The notes under the pieces are model-generated. The model saw only the letters and a program-made list of their open reading frames with translations, was not told the origin of the DNA and did not search any database. Shown here one piece after another: positions 1-8,482 of a DNA stretch of 64,000 nt (its first letter is position 1; every line of letters starts with the position of its first letter). Origin of the DNA: Mastigocoleus testarum BC008 (lineage in GTDB: Bacteria > Cyanobacteriota > Cyanobacteriia > Cyanobacteriales > Nostocaceae). A program made the position numbers and the translations under genes. Location: assembly GCF_001456025.1 (NCBI RefSeq), contig NZ_LMTZ01000035.1, positions 115,181 to 179,180 of the forward strand, in the 5' to 3' direction.

Positions 1-58
1 AAACATATATATTTACAGTTAATATATGGTAGAAAATTTTTAACCTATACATTTAGTT

Positions 59-559
59 TTATGGTTGTAGCTCCGGCAGACAACATGTCTTTATAAAAAA
101 GTAAAAGAAAAGTAAAGGAGTTATTGGAATAAATCTAATACAGCTTCCTATAGGTTTGTGTAGTGAAAAATTAATATGTGTAGATAAATAGTTGTAAATT
201 TTGTAGTCAAATATAACATCGACTATAAAATTTATTTGTGAGGAGTAATCCTCATTGGGGGAACTACAACCCCCTGTATCCTTATATGAAGCTAAAGAGC
301 TAAAAAATCCTTGCCATGCTTCATGTAATCGCATCAATATCTGCTGTGCAACTTTTGCTGGTAAAGCTTTATAATCACCACTAACCTGACAGAGTTTCTC
401 CATTGCATTATAGTTGAGATATTTTTCCTCAAAAATAAAGCTCTGTCTGATTAAATAATTGGCGTAATTATAAAGATTTTTTGCCAAAAAGCACAAATTA
501 TCTATCTCCTTAAAATAGGAATTATGTTTTTTGATTACGTGCTTTTCAACCAGAAGCAT
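59..559 (-). pseudogene. TnpB (IS200/IS605 OrfB) N-terminal remnant
   Basis: About the first 93 residues read like the start of a TnpB/OrfB accessory nuclease of IS200/IS605-type elements: a VEKHVIKKHN opening, a segment around LAKNLYNYANYLIRQSF, then KALPAKVAQQILMRLHEAW and FFSSLASYK. After that the sequence becomes unrelated, hydrophobic and Cys-rich, and stops. Full TnpB proteins are about 400 residues with a RuvC-like catalytic core and a zinc finger; none of that is present, so this is a truncated, presumably inactive copy. It is transcribed divergently from the CHAT-TIR gene that follows. The homologous part lies at about 280-559. No matching transposon end was found within the window to its left. 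Family call moderately sure; decay is clear. Confidence 0.72.
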
Positions 560-745
560 TTTTATTCAACAACATAGGTATTTGTATGAGGATATTATCA
601 TTTTTAGCCAATCAGTCAAAAATCATGTGATAAATGTCTATATTTGATTATATTTACCTTAAAGTTGTGTGATACCAGTTTTTGCAAAAAACGATTTTAC
701 AATACCTATAAGAGAATTAGTTACACTTTTCCTTTCTTTGAACGC

Positions 746-2854
746 ATGGTTAAAAAAATCCTGCTTTTATCAGCAAATCCTACAGATACATCCAAGCTAC
801 GCTTGGATCTAGAAGTGCGCGAAATCCAAGCAGGTTTAGAGCGTTCTAAGCGTCGAGGGGAATTTGAAATTATCTCCAAATGGGCGGTACGAGCCGATGA
901 CTTGCGTCGTGCTTTATTGGATCACGAACCAGAAATTGTACATTTCTCAGGACATGGTGACGGTAGTCAGGGTTTAGTCCTAGAGAATAATTCTGGACAA
1001 ATGCAATTGGTAAGCGCAGAAGCTTTGGCGAGATTGTTTAAATTGTTTCCTAAGGTTGAGTGTGTAGTACTCAATGCATGTTACTCAGAGATGCAAGCTG
1101 AAGCCATTTACCAACACATTAATTATGTGATTGGGATGAATACAGCAATAGGCGATAATGCTGCAATTAAGTTTGCCGTGGGATTTTATGATGCTTTAGG
1201 AGCAGGTAGAAGTATTGAAGATGGATTTGAGTTTGGTTGTGCGTCACTTGATTTAGAAAAGATTCCCGAATCTTCTACTCCAGTCTTAAAAAGTAAAAAT
1301 ATAAAAAATAAAAACGTAACTTTTAAAGAGAGTACAGGTAAACGTATTTTCATTAGCTACAAACGGGATGTAAATCCGGATGAGCCTGTTGCGCTACAAA
1401 TATTACAAGCACTGTCATCACAACATCAAGTTTTCATTGACCAGAATATCTCTGTAGGTACACCCTGGGCTGAAATGATTGAAGCAGAAATTCGCCAAGC
1501 TGATTTCCTGATTGTCTTGCTTAGCGAACATTCAGTCCACAGTGAGATGGTGGAAACGGAAATCCGCATGGCGCAGCAATTTGCTCAAGAGCAGTCAGGA
1601 AAACCTGCTATCCTCCCAGTGCGGTTAGCATACCGTCAGCCATTTCAGTATCCTCTAAGCGCTTATTTGAATCGTATTAACTGGGCGTATTGGAATGATG
1701 AGCAGGATACAGCAGATTTAATAGCACAGTTAAAGCAAGCTATTTATAGTAATAATTTAAGTCTTCCCAGAAAAAATCAAGTAGATTTATTGACATTAGA
1801 TAAATCATCTGATTTACCACGTCCTTTTCCTTCTGCACAGCCAGGTGCATTGGAGATTCCAGAAGGAACAATGAAACTCAAGTCTGCTTTTTACATCGAA
1901 CGACGGGCTGACAACATTGCCCTGAGTACTATTGCTCAGGAGGGTGTAACAATCTCGATAAAGGGACCACGTCAAGTAGGTAAAAGTTCTTTATTAAATC
2001 GGATCTTAAAAGCAGCAAGGGACAACAGTAAACGAGTACTATTTTTGGATTTTCAACTTTTAGGTAAAGCCGACCTCGCTTCAGATGAAATTTTTCTACG
2101 TCGGTTTTGTTCTTGGATAAGTGAAGAACTAGATATAGAAGACCGAGTAGATCAATATTGGCGCAAAAAGATTAGTCATATCCAACGTTGTACCCGTTAC
2201 ATCAGTCGTTACATATTAAAGGAATTGAATAGTCCATTGGTTTTAGCAATGGATGAAGTGGATAAGGTATTTGATACAGCCTTTCGCAATGACTTTTTTG
2301 GTATGCTGCGCAATTGGCACAATAGTCGTGCCATGAGCGAGATTTGGAATAATTTGGATTTTGTCTTAGTTACTTCTACTGAACCGTATCAGTTAATTGA
2401 TGACCTAAATCAATCCCCTTTTAATGTGGGTCAGGTAATTGAACTAGAGGATTTTATCTTAGAACAGGTAAGAGAACTCAACCAGCTTCATGGTTCGCCT
2501 TTTAACAGTAGTGCTGAAGTAGAATTGATGAAATTATTGAACGGGCATCCTTATTTAGTAAGGAAAGCACTGTATTTGGTTACCAGTGGACAAATCACAA
2601 CTACTGAGTTATTTAAGTATGCTAATAATACCAGGGGTCCATTTGGCGATCATCTACGTCGCTTAGTATCATTGTTACATCACAGACAAGAATTAAAACA
2701 AGCTTTACTACAAGTGATTCAGCAAAATAAATGTGGAGATGAATACAGATTTTGGCAATTGCGGGGTTCGGGTTTGGTACGTTCCGATGGGCAATCAGTA
2801 ATACCGCGTTGTAAACTTTACGCGAACTATTTGCGGGAGCATCTGCGTGGTTAA
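746..2854 (+). CDS. CHAT-TIR-AAA domain protein (putative immune/signalling effector)
   Basis: Numbering starts at the ATG at 746 (702 residues). A longer in-frame start at 644 adds 34 residues that resemble no domain, so 746 is preferred (MVKKILLLSANP is a typical CHAT start). Residues 1-175 look like a CHAT caspase-like protease with the His-Cys dyad visible in HFSGHG (H70) and LNACYS (C112). Residues 199-333 look like a TIR domain: RIFISY strand, DQNISVGTPWAEMIEAEI helix, and SEHSVHSEMVETEI carrying a candidate catalytic Glu (E272). Residues 370-700 match the AAA-like ATPase type common in cyanobacteria, with Walker A GPRQVGKSS (407-415) and Walker B LVLAMDEVD (498-506). It overlaps the next gene by 8 nt, so the two are probably one operon. 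CHAT cleaves proteins and TIR often hydrolyses NAD+; a role in defence or regulated cell death is inference. Confidence 0.85.
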   Translation: MVKKILLLSANPTDTSKLRLDLEVREIQAGLERSKRRGEFEIISKWAVRADDLRRALLDHEPEIVHFSGHGDGSQGLVLENNSGQMQLVSAEALARLFKLFPKVECVVLNACYSEMQAEAIYQHINYVIGMNTAIGDNAAIKFAVGFYDALGAGRSIEDGFEFGCASLDLEKIPESSTPVLKSKNIKNKNVTFKESTGKRIFISYKRDVNPDEPVALQILQALSSQHQVFIDQNISVGTPWAEMIEAEIRQADFLIVLLSEHSVHSEMVETEIRMAQQFAQEQSGKPAILPVRLAYRQPFQYPLSAYLNRINWAYWNDEQDTADLIAQLKQAIYSNNLSLPRKNQVDLLTLDKSSDLPRPFPSAQPGALEIPEGTMKLKSAFYIERRADNIALSTIAQEGVTISIKGPRQVGKSSLLNRILKAARDNSKRVLFLDFQLLGKADLASDEIFLRRFCSWISEELDIEDRVDQYWRKKISHIQRCTRYISRYILKELNSPLVLAMDEVDKVFDTAFRNDFFGMLRNWHNSRAMSEIWNNLDFVLVTSTEPYQLIDDLNQSPFNVGQVIELEDFILEQVRELNQLHGSPFNSSAEVELMKLLNGHPYLVRKALYLVTSGQITTTELFKYANNTRGPFGDHLRRLVSLLHHRQELKQALLQVIQQNKCGDEYRFWQLRGSGLVRSDGQSVIPRCKLYANYLREHLRG

Positions 2855-5800
2855 AGGAAACATTTACTCTTTGGGCGGTACTGTTCAGGCTAGTAAGGGA
2901 ACTTATATTAGTCGGAAAGCGGATGCTGAACTTTTAGAGTTATGTCAGCAAGGAGAGTTTAGCTATATCCTGACTTCGCGGCAGATGGGAAAATCGAGCT
3001 TGATGATTAGTACAGCATCCAAGCTGAAACAGATTGGGGTGAAGTCAGTAATTATTGACCTGACGAAAATTGGTACACAGGTGAGTGTGGAACAGTGGTA
3101 TCTGGGTTTACTGCTGGAAATTGAAGAACAATTAATGTTGGATACGGATGTCGATGAATGGTGGGAAGCAAATAACAATGTAGGTGTAACTCAAAGATTA
3201 ACCAATTTCTTTCAGTATGTGTTGCTAGAGGAAGTGACATCACCTGTAGTTGTGTTTGTGGATGAAATTGATACCACCCTCAGTTTAGATTTTACAGATG
3301 ATTTTTTTGCGGCGATTCGCTATCTATATGTTGCTCGCGCTACTGATACAAATTTTGAGCGACTTTCCTTTGTGTTAATAGGGGTAGCAACACCAGGGGA
3401 TTTAATCCGTGACCCCAAGCGAACGCCTTTTAATATTGGACAACGTTTAGATTTAACAGATTTTAGTTTTGAGGAAGCAATACCTCTGTCAGAAGGATTG
3501 GGATTAGAAGGAGAACCGGCAAAAGAATTATTAAAATGTGTACTGGAATGGACGGGAGGACATCCATATTTAACTCAGCGTCTGTGTAGTATTCTCAGCC
3601 AACAAGACAAAAACAGTTGGTCACAAAAAGAAGTTCTTCAGGTGGTTAACACTACTTTTCTTGGATCTCCCAATCAACAGGATAATCACCTGCTGTTTGT
3701 GCGGGATATGCTTACCAAACGCGCACCAAATCAAGATCGGGTGTTAAGTGTTTATCGAGAGATTTATCTGGCTAAAAATCCTGTGTTCGATGAAGAACAG
3801 TCACTGATTAAGTCACACCTGAAGTTATCTGGGGTAGTGCGGCGTGATGATAATGTTTTACAAATACGTAACCGCATTTACCAAGAAGTATTTAATACGC
3901 AGTGGGTAGAAAATGAACTGGCTCAACAGCGTCCCTACTCCCAGGCTTTAATGGCTTGGTTAGAAGCAGAAGAGAAAGATGAATCGCGCCTGTTGCGAGG
4001 ACAAGCTTTACAGGATGCTTTGGCTTGGGCTAAGGATAAAAGCTTGGGTAATGTAGATTATAAGTTTTTTGCTGCTAGTCAGGAATTAGATAAGCAAGAA
4101 ATCCAATTTGCTTTAGCAGCAACTGAGAAAAAAGCACAGCAGATTGTCAGCAAAGCAGAAACAAAAGCCAAGCGCACTAACCGCATTAGTTTGGGTCTTT
4201 TGGCTGTTGCAATTGTTGGTGCGATCGGGGCCATAGGTGCATACCAAAACGCCCAAAAACTGCTGTATGATGCACAAACTGGGTCGCAACTGGAACGGGA
4301 AGTAAATAAAATTTTAGCGCAGTATGAGTGGGATATAAACCAACCCGGAGTATTGGCATTAGCAATTCAGGCAGGGCAAGAATTAAAAGGAATAGTAAAG
4401 GATGGTCGCTCTTGGGAACAGTATCCAACTGTCCGTCCCGTAGAAGCTTTAAGAACCATTTTAGATAGCATCAAGGAGCGTAATCAACTCAAAGGCCATA
4501 CATCCTGGGTCTACAACGCCAATTTTAGCCCCGATGGCAAGACCATCGTCACCACTTCACACGACAACACCGCCAAGGTATGGAACACTAGTGGCAAGTT
4601 ACTTGCCACTCTCAAAGGCCATACAGGCTTGGTCTACAACGCCAAGTTTAGCCCCGATAGCAAGACCATCGTCACCGCTTCACGAAACAACACCGCCAAG
4701 GTATGGAACACCACTGGCAAGTTGCTTGCCACTCTCAAAGGCCATAGATCCGTTGTCAGAAACGCCAATTTTAGTCCCGATGGCAAGACCATCGTCACCG
4801 CTTCAGATGACAACACCGCCAAGGTATGGGACACCACTGGCAAGTTGCTTGCCACTCTCAAAGGCCATAGATCCGTTGTCAGAAACGCCAATTTTAGCCC
4901 CGATGGCAAGACCATCGTCACCGCTTCAGATGACAACACCGCCAAGGTATGGGACACCACTGGCAAGTTGCTTGCCACCCTCAAAGGCCATAGATCCGTT
5001 GTCAGAAACGCCAATTTTAGCCCCGATGGCAAGACCATCGTCACCGCTTCAGATGACAACACCGCCAAGGTATGGGACACCACTGGCAAGTTGCTTGCCA
5101 CTCTCAAAGGCCATACAGAAGCGGTCTCTGACGCCAATTTTAGCCCCGTTAGCGCAGCGTCCCCAAAGGGAATTGGCAAGACCATCGTCACCGCTTCAGA
5201 TGACAACACCGCCAAGGTATGGGACACCAGTGGCAAGTTGCTTGCCACTCTCAAAGGCCATACAGGCTCGGTCTCTGACGCCAATTTTAGCCCCAATGGC
5301 AAGACCATCATCACCGCTTCACTGGACAACACCGCCAAGGTATGGCATGTGAAGAATTTAACGGAAATGTTAAATATTGGTTGTGAATGGTTGAATAATT
5401 ATTTGATAATCAATCCCAAAAAATTGCAAAAATTAGAGGTATGTCAAAACAAATCTAATCTCAAAGCAGCAGCACCGTTTTTGGTGCAATTAGGAGAAAA
5501 AGAAGCCAAAGCTGGTAATTTTGAGGATGCTGTTGCTACTTTCAAGACTGCTTTAAAATGGAACCGTCAATTAAAGCTTGACCCCCAGAAAAAAGCGCAA
5601 TTGTTTGAGAATCAAGGTAAAGCAGAACAGTTGGTTAGTGAAGGTCAATCCATAGCACAAGAAGGTGAAATAGAAAATGCTGTCGCGAAGTTTGAGGAAG
5701 CACTACAACTAGACCCCAAATTAGACATCAAAGCAGTTGCCAAAGGTTTAGTTAATAATGCGAATATTCTTGTTGAACAAAAGAAGATCAAAGAAGCAAT

Positions 5801-6152
5801 TAAAACTTACAAGCAAGCACAAAAACTCGATCCCACAGTAGAAATTAATGCTGATACTTGGAATCAACTTTGTAGACAAGGTGGTTTAAATGGATCTGCC
5901 AAAGAGGTGATGTTTGCCTGTGAAAATGCCGTTAAACTTGCCCCAAATCATGGTTATATTCGCTATAGCAGGGGATTAGCCAGAGCATTAACAGGGGATT
6001 ATAAAGGAGCTATCGCCGATCTTAAAATATTAATCGCTCAGACTAATAACAAAGAAAATAAAGCACAACGCCAGGGGTGGGTAAAAGCCTTGCGAGAAGG
6101 TAAGAATCCATTTACCAAGGAAGTATTGGAGAAGTTGCGGAATGAAGGATGA
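2847..6152 (+). CDS. AAA NTPase - membrane helix - WD40 - TPR protein
   Basis: The protein has 1101 residues and a GTG start inside the end of the upstream gene (8-nt overlap). GGGAG at 2834-2838 is a plausible ribosome binding site, which suggests translational coupling. Residues 1-355 are an AAA-like ATPase related in layout to the last domain of the upstream protein: Walker A SRQMGKSS (44-51) and Walker B VVVFVDEID (134-142). A charged helical stretch (420-446) precedes one hydrophobic helix (447-466), so the protein may be membrane-anchored. Seven WD40 repeats follow from residue 550 to about 845, six closing in KVW plus D, N or H, enough for one propeller. The C-terminus (about 880-1101) holds TPR-like helices. 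WD40 and TPR parts would sense or bind partners and the NTPase would switch. Repeats 3-5 are almost identical, and repeat 6 carries an 8-residue insertion. Function is inferred from architecture. Confidence 0.85.
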   Translation: MVKGNIYSLGGTVQASKGTYISRKADAELLELCQQGEFSYILTSRQMGKSSLMISTASKLKQIGVKSVIIDLTKIGTQVSVEQWYLGLLLEIEEQLMLDTDVDEWWEANNNVGVTQRLTNFFQYVLLEEVTSPVVVFVDEIDTTLSLDFTDDFFAAIRYLYVARATDTNFERLSFVLIGVATPGDLIRDPKRTPFNIGQRLDLTDFSFEEAIPLSEGLGLEGEPAKELLKCVLEWTGGHPYLTQRLCSILSQQDKNSWSQKEVLQVVNTTFLGSPNQQDNHLLFVRDMLTKRAPNQDRVLSVYREIYLAKNPVFDEEQSLIKSHLKLSGVVRRDDNVLQIRNRIYQEVFNTQWVENELAQQRPYSQALMAWLEAEEKDESRLLRGQALQDALAWAKDKSLGNVDYKFFAASQELDKQEIQFALAATEKKAQQIVSKAETKAKRTNRISLGLLAVAIVGAIGAIGAYQNAQKLLYDAQTGSQLEREVNKILAQYEWDINQPGVLALAIQAGQELKGIVKDGRSWEQYPTVRPVEALRTILDSIKERNQLKGHTSWVYNANFSPDGKTIVTTSHDNTAKVWNTSGKLLATLKGHTGLVYNAKFSPDSKTIVTASRNNTAKVWNTTGKLLATLKGHRSVVRNANFSPDGKTIVTASDDNTAKVWDTTGKLLATLKGHRSVVRNANFSPDGKTIVTASDDNTAKVWDTTGKLLATLKGHRSVVRNANFSPDGKTIVTASDDNTAKVWDTTGKLLATLKGHTEAVSDANFSPVSAASPKGIGKTIVTASDDNTAKVWDTSGKLLATLKGHTGSVSDANFSPNGKTIITASLDNTAKVWHVKNLTEMLNIGCEWLNNYLIINPKKLQKLEVCQNKSNLKAAAPFLVQLGEKEAKAGNFEDAVATFKTALKWNRQLKLDPQKKAQLFENQGKAEQLVSEGQSIAQEGEIENAVAKFEEALQLDPKLDIKAVAKGLVNNANILVEQKKIKEAIKTYKQAQKLDPTVEINADTWNQLCRQGGLNGSAKEVMFACENAVKLAPNHGYIRYSRGLARALTGDYKGAIADLKILIAQTNNKENKAQRQGWVKALREGKNPFTKEVLEKLRNEG
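4494..5366 (+). repeat. Seven tandem 123-bp WD40-coding repeats
   Basis: In-frame repeats of 41 codons run from 4494: 4494-4616, 4617-4739, 4740-4862, 4863-4985, 4986-5108, a longer one 5109-5255 (147 bp), and a last divergent one from 5256. Copies 3, 4 and 5 differ at only a few bases, which points to recent duplication or gene conversion. The repeats also leave long shadow frames open on both strands; these are not genes. Confidence 0.9.
5149..5172 (+). repeat. 24-bp small dispersed repeat inserted in frame in WD40 repeat 6
   Basis: Compared with the other repeat copies, 24 extra bases are present between FSP and GKTIV, adding VSAASPKGI-like residues. The insert holds TTAGCGCAGCG, a core that recurs (reverse complement) in the intergenic repeat at 58661-58674. 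This is the look of a small dispersed repeat of Nostocales that hopped into a coding sequence without shifting the frame. Confidence 0.65.
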
Positions 6153-6386
6153 AAATTTACAGCATTTGTAATTGTATTGACAATTATCTGAACAATAATT
6201 CTGATGTGAGCGCTCCACAAGGGAAAGTCAAAAATAAATCGGGGATTTATGAGATAACTTTCAATTACGGCATAACGCACCGTCGCCATTAAGAGTAATA
6301 TACGAGCATTAAGATATAAGGTTTAAGGAATTAATTAATCTTTTAACCTAAATACGTAGTGCTATCGTTTCCCAGTCGATCGCTTT

Positions 6387-7505
6387 ATGTTTCTCAAAAC
6401 TCTTCACCTCAAACAGTTTCGTAATTATCAAGAGCAACGAGTAGATTTTGTTGCTCCCAAAACCATACTCTTGGGTAATAACGCTCAGGGAAAATCCAAT
6501 TTACTCGAAGCTGTAGAGCTATTAGCAACTTTGAGAACTCACAGGATCGCCCGCGATCGCGATTTAGTTCGTGATGGGGAAAATATTTCTTTGATTTTGG
6601 CAACACTACAAAGAGAAGCGGGTATCAGCGACTTAAAATTAACCTTGCGGCGTAACGGACGGCGAACCGTTAATCTCAATAGTGAAAATCTTCGCCGTCA
6701 GATGGATTTCCTTGGGGTTCTCAATGCAGTTGAATTTTCCAGTTTAGACTTGGAATTAGTTAGGGGAGGACCCGATGGACGACGTAACTGGTTAAATACC
6801 CTTCTAATTCAGCTAGAACCAGTTTATGCCCACATTTTGCAGCAATATAATAAAGTTTTACGACAGCGCAATGCACTTTTAAAGAGTTATCAGCAATCTG
6901 AATTAAAGGTTCCCCCCAAAGAACTGGCTGTATGGGACGCACAACTTGTCAGTGCTGGAACAAAAGTAATCCGAAGGCGCGATCGCGCTTTGCAAAGACT
7001 AACCCCCATTGCTAGTAATTGGCACGCCAGTATCAGTAATTCTACAGAAGTATTACGAATTAAATATTTGCCGAGTATTCCCTTGGAAGAAAACGAACCA
7101 GAACAGGTACAGCAAGCATTTTTCACCAAAATTGAACAACGGAGTGTAGCTGAGTTACATCAGGGTACAACCTTGGTGGGACCCCATAGGGACGAAGTAG
7201 AATTGACAATCAATCAAACAGCAGCCCGTCAGTACGGTTCCCAGGGTCAACAACGGACTTTGGTATTAGCACTTAAATTAGCTGAATTACAGTTAATTGA
7301 AGAAGTGGTTGGAGAACCACCATTATTACTGTTAGATGATGTCTTAGCAGAATTAGATCCTTCTCGGCAAAATCAATTATTAGATGCAATTCAAGATCGG
7401 TTTCAAACTTTAATCACTACTACTCATTTGGGTTCATTTGATTCCCAATGGCTCAAGTCATCGCAAATTCTGCACGTCAAAGCTGGGGAAATATTTCCTG
7501 GATAG
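6387..7505 (+). CDS. recF: DNA replication/repair protein RecF
   Basis: RecF is an SMC-like ATPase that binds gapped DNA and helps load RecA at single-strand gaps and stalled forks. At 372 residues the length is normal. The opening MFLKTLHLKQFRNYQ is the family signature. Walker A GNNAQGKSN is at residues 30-38, the ABC signature region YGSQGQQRTLVLALKLAEL lies in the last third, and Walker B is LLLLDDVLAELD. The start codon is the ATG at 6387. It follows the NTPase-WD40 gene by 234 bp and points the same way, but there is no sign of co-transcription. Two HIP1 octamers lie inside the gene. Nothing appears damaged. Confidence 0.97.
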   Translation: MFLKTLHLKQFRNYQEQRVDFVAPKTILLGNNAQGKSNLLEAVELLATLRTHRIARDRDLVRDGENISLILATLQREAGISDLKLTLRRNGRRTVNLNSENLRRQMDFLGVLNAVEFSSLDLELVRGGPDGRRNWLNTLLIQLEPVYAHILQQYNKVLRQRNALLKSYQQSELKVPPKELAVWDAQLVSAGTKVIRRRDRALQRLTPIASNWHASISNSTEVLRIKYLPSIPLEENEPEQVQQAFFTKIEQRSVAELHQGTTLVGPHRDEVELTINQTAARQYGSQGQQRTLVLALKLAELQLIEEVVGEPPLLLLDDVLAELDPSRQNQLLDAIQDRFQTLITTTHLGSFDSQWLKSSQILHVKAGEIFPG

Positions 7506-7759
7506 GGTTAGCTTTGTCAAAAATTCTACTTGTAGCTAAGATTGGCTAAGTATAAGTTTGGAGAGGAATAATTTAAGAAATTAGTAACTATCAACGTAAA
7601 TTGCGTAGTTACAGAGCCGTTGAATTTTGTTCGCGGATTATACCCGTCCGATCAGGTTATTGTTTAACTTGTGATTCTTTCACCTGTAATACCAGTTTAA
7701 AAATTACACATTTTTCGTATTACTTCGGTCAACAAATAAGAATTTATATAAATTGTGCA

Positions 7760-8176
7760 ATGTCTCACAGTAATGACTTAGTAGAAAAAGAAGAGATCTC
7801 ATCCTTAGGTGCATCTTTGCAAGAAATTGAGCCAGGAATTCTCAAAAAAGGCTATAAAAAAGGAGCCACAAGAGTTTGGTATCAAGGAGAAGAGCCATAC
7901 TTTGATGTTTTTTGCGAACTCATTAATGATGAAATTGTCTGGTTTCAATTTACGTTGCGTGGTAAATCTGTATCTTGGGATAAAGATAGATCTGGATGGC
8001 AAACCGGTAATACTGACGAATTAAAAATCAACGATGTCAGTTTTTATGCAGCTAGTAAGACGATTGATAATGACAGTGCAATTGATTGGGAATTTATCAA
8101 TTTAGTAAAATTAATTCTGACAACTAGAACTGACCAAGCTGTTTTTATTAAAGTACTAGCACTTTTTAATTCTTGA
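7760..8176 (+). CDS. Conserved hypothetical protein, 138 aa
   Basis: The open frame begins at 7601, but its first 53 codons are Cys-rich and look like untranslated leader; the ATG at 7760 (MSHSNDLVEKEE) gives a compact soluble protein of 138 residues. It contains EIEPGILKKGYKKGATRVWYQGEEPYFDVFCELINDEIVWFQFTLRGKSVSW, which resembles small cyanobacterial proteins of unknown function, and it has no membrane segment, signal peptide or recognisable catalytic motif. It lies between recF and the PEP-synthase-like gene, in the same direction but well spaced from both. I do not recognise a function. Confidence that it is a real gene is good; the start is less sure. Confidence 0.7.
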   Translation: MSHSNDLVEKEEISSLGASLQEIEPGILKKGYKKGATRVWYQGEEPYFDVFCELINDEIVWFQFTLRGKSVSWDKDRSGWQTGNTDELKINDVSFYAASKTIDNDSAIDWEFINLVKLILTTRTDQAVFIKVLALFNS

Positions 8177-8482
8177 AAAGTAAAAAATAGGGGAGATTAA
8201 AGGTTAAAATTCATAGGCAATAGCTTAAAACTTCATAGTTATGGTCAGGTTACAGTTATCCAATTGAAACTTTAAACTACAGCACAATACAACCATAGTT
8301 TTATTAGATATTTATCGGTCTAAAGCAAAGTTGTAAATATGCTCATAAATACTATTTTAATGAGTATTTTTGCTGATAATTAGGTTTCACTAGTTGTCAG
8401 GATACTCTCCCCTGAGCGCTAATAAAACTAAAATAATTGATAACTTACAAGTAATAAATCAAGTAATAAATCAACGACCCAA
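8177..8482. other. Gene-free spacer before the PEP-synthase-like gene
   Basis: AT-rich spacer of about 300 bp. I see no gene, tRNA or strong hairpin. A short direct duplication (AAGTAATAAATC) at 8450-8472 sits just before the GTG start. Confidence 0.5.

Noticed and set aside
4534..5352. Long open frame (272 codons) in another frame of the WD40 repeats, plus a 234-codon frame on the opposite strand
   Set aside because: Repetitive codons of the WD40 array keep alternative frames open; the translations are monotonous copies with no domain.
7601..7759. N-terminal extension of the 138-aa gene
   Set aside because: Cys-rich, unlike coding sequence, and a better ATG lies at 7760.
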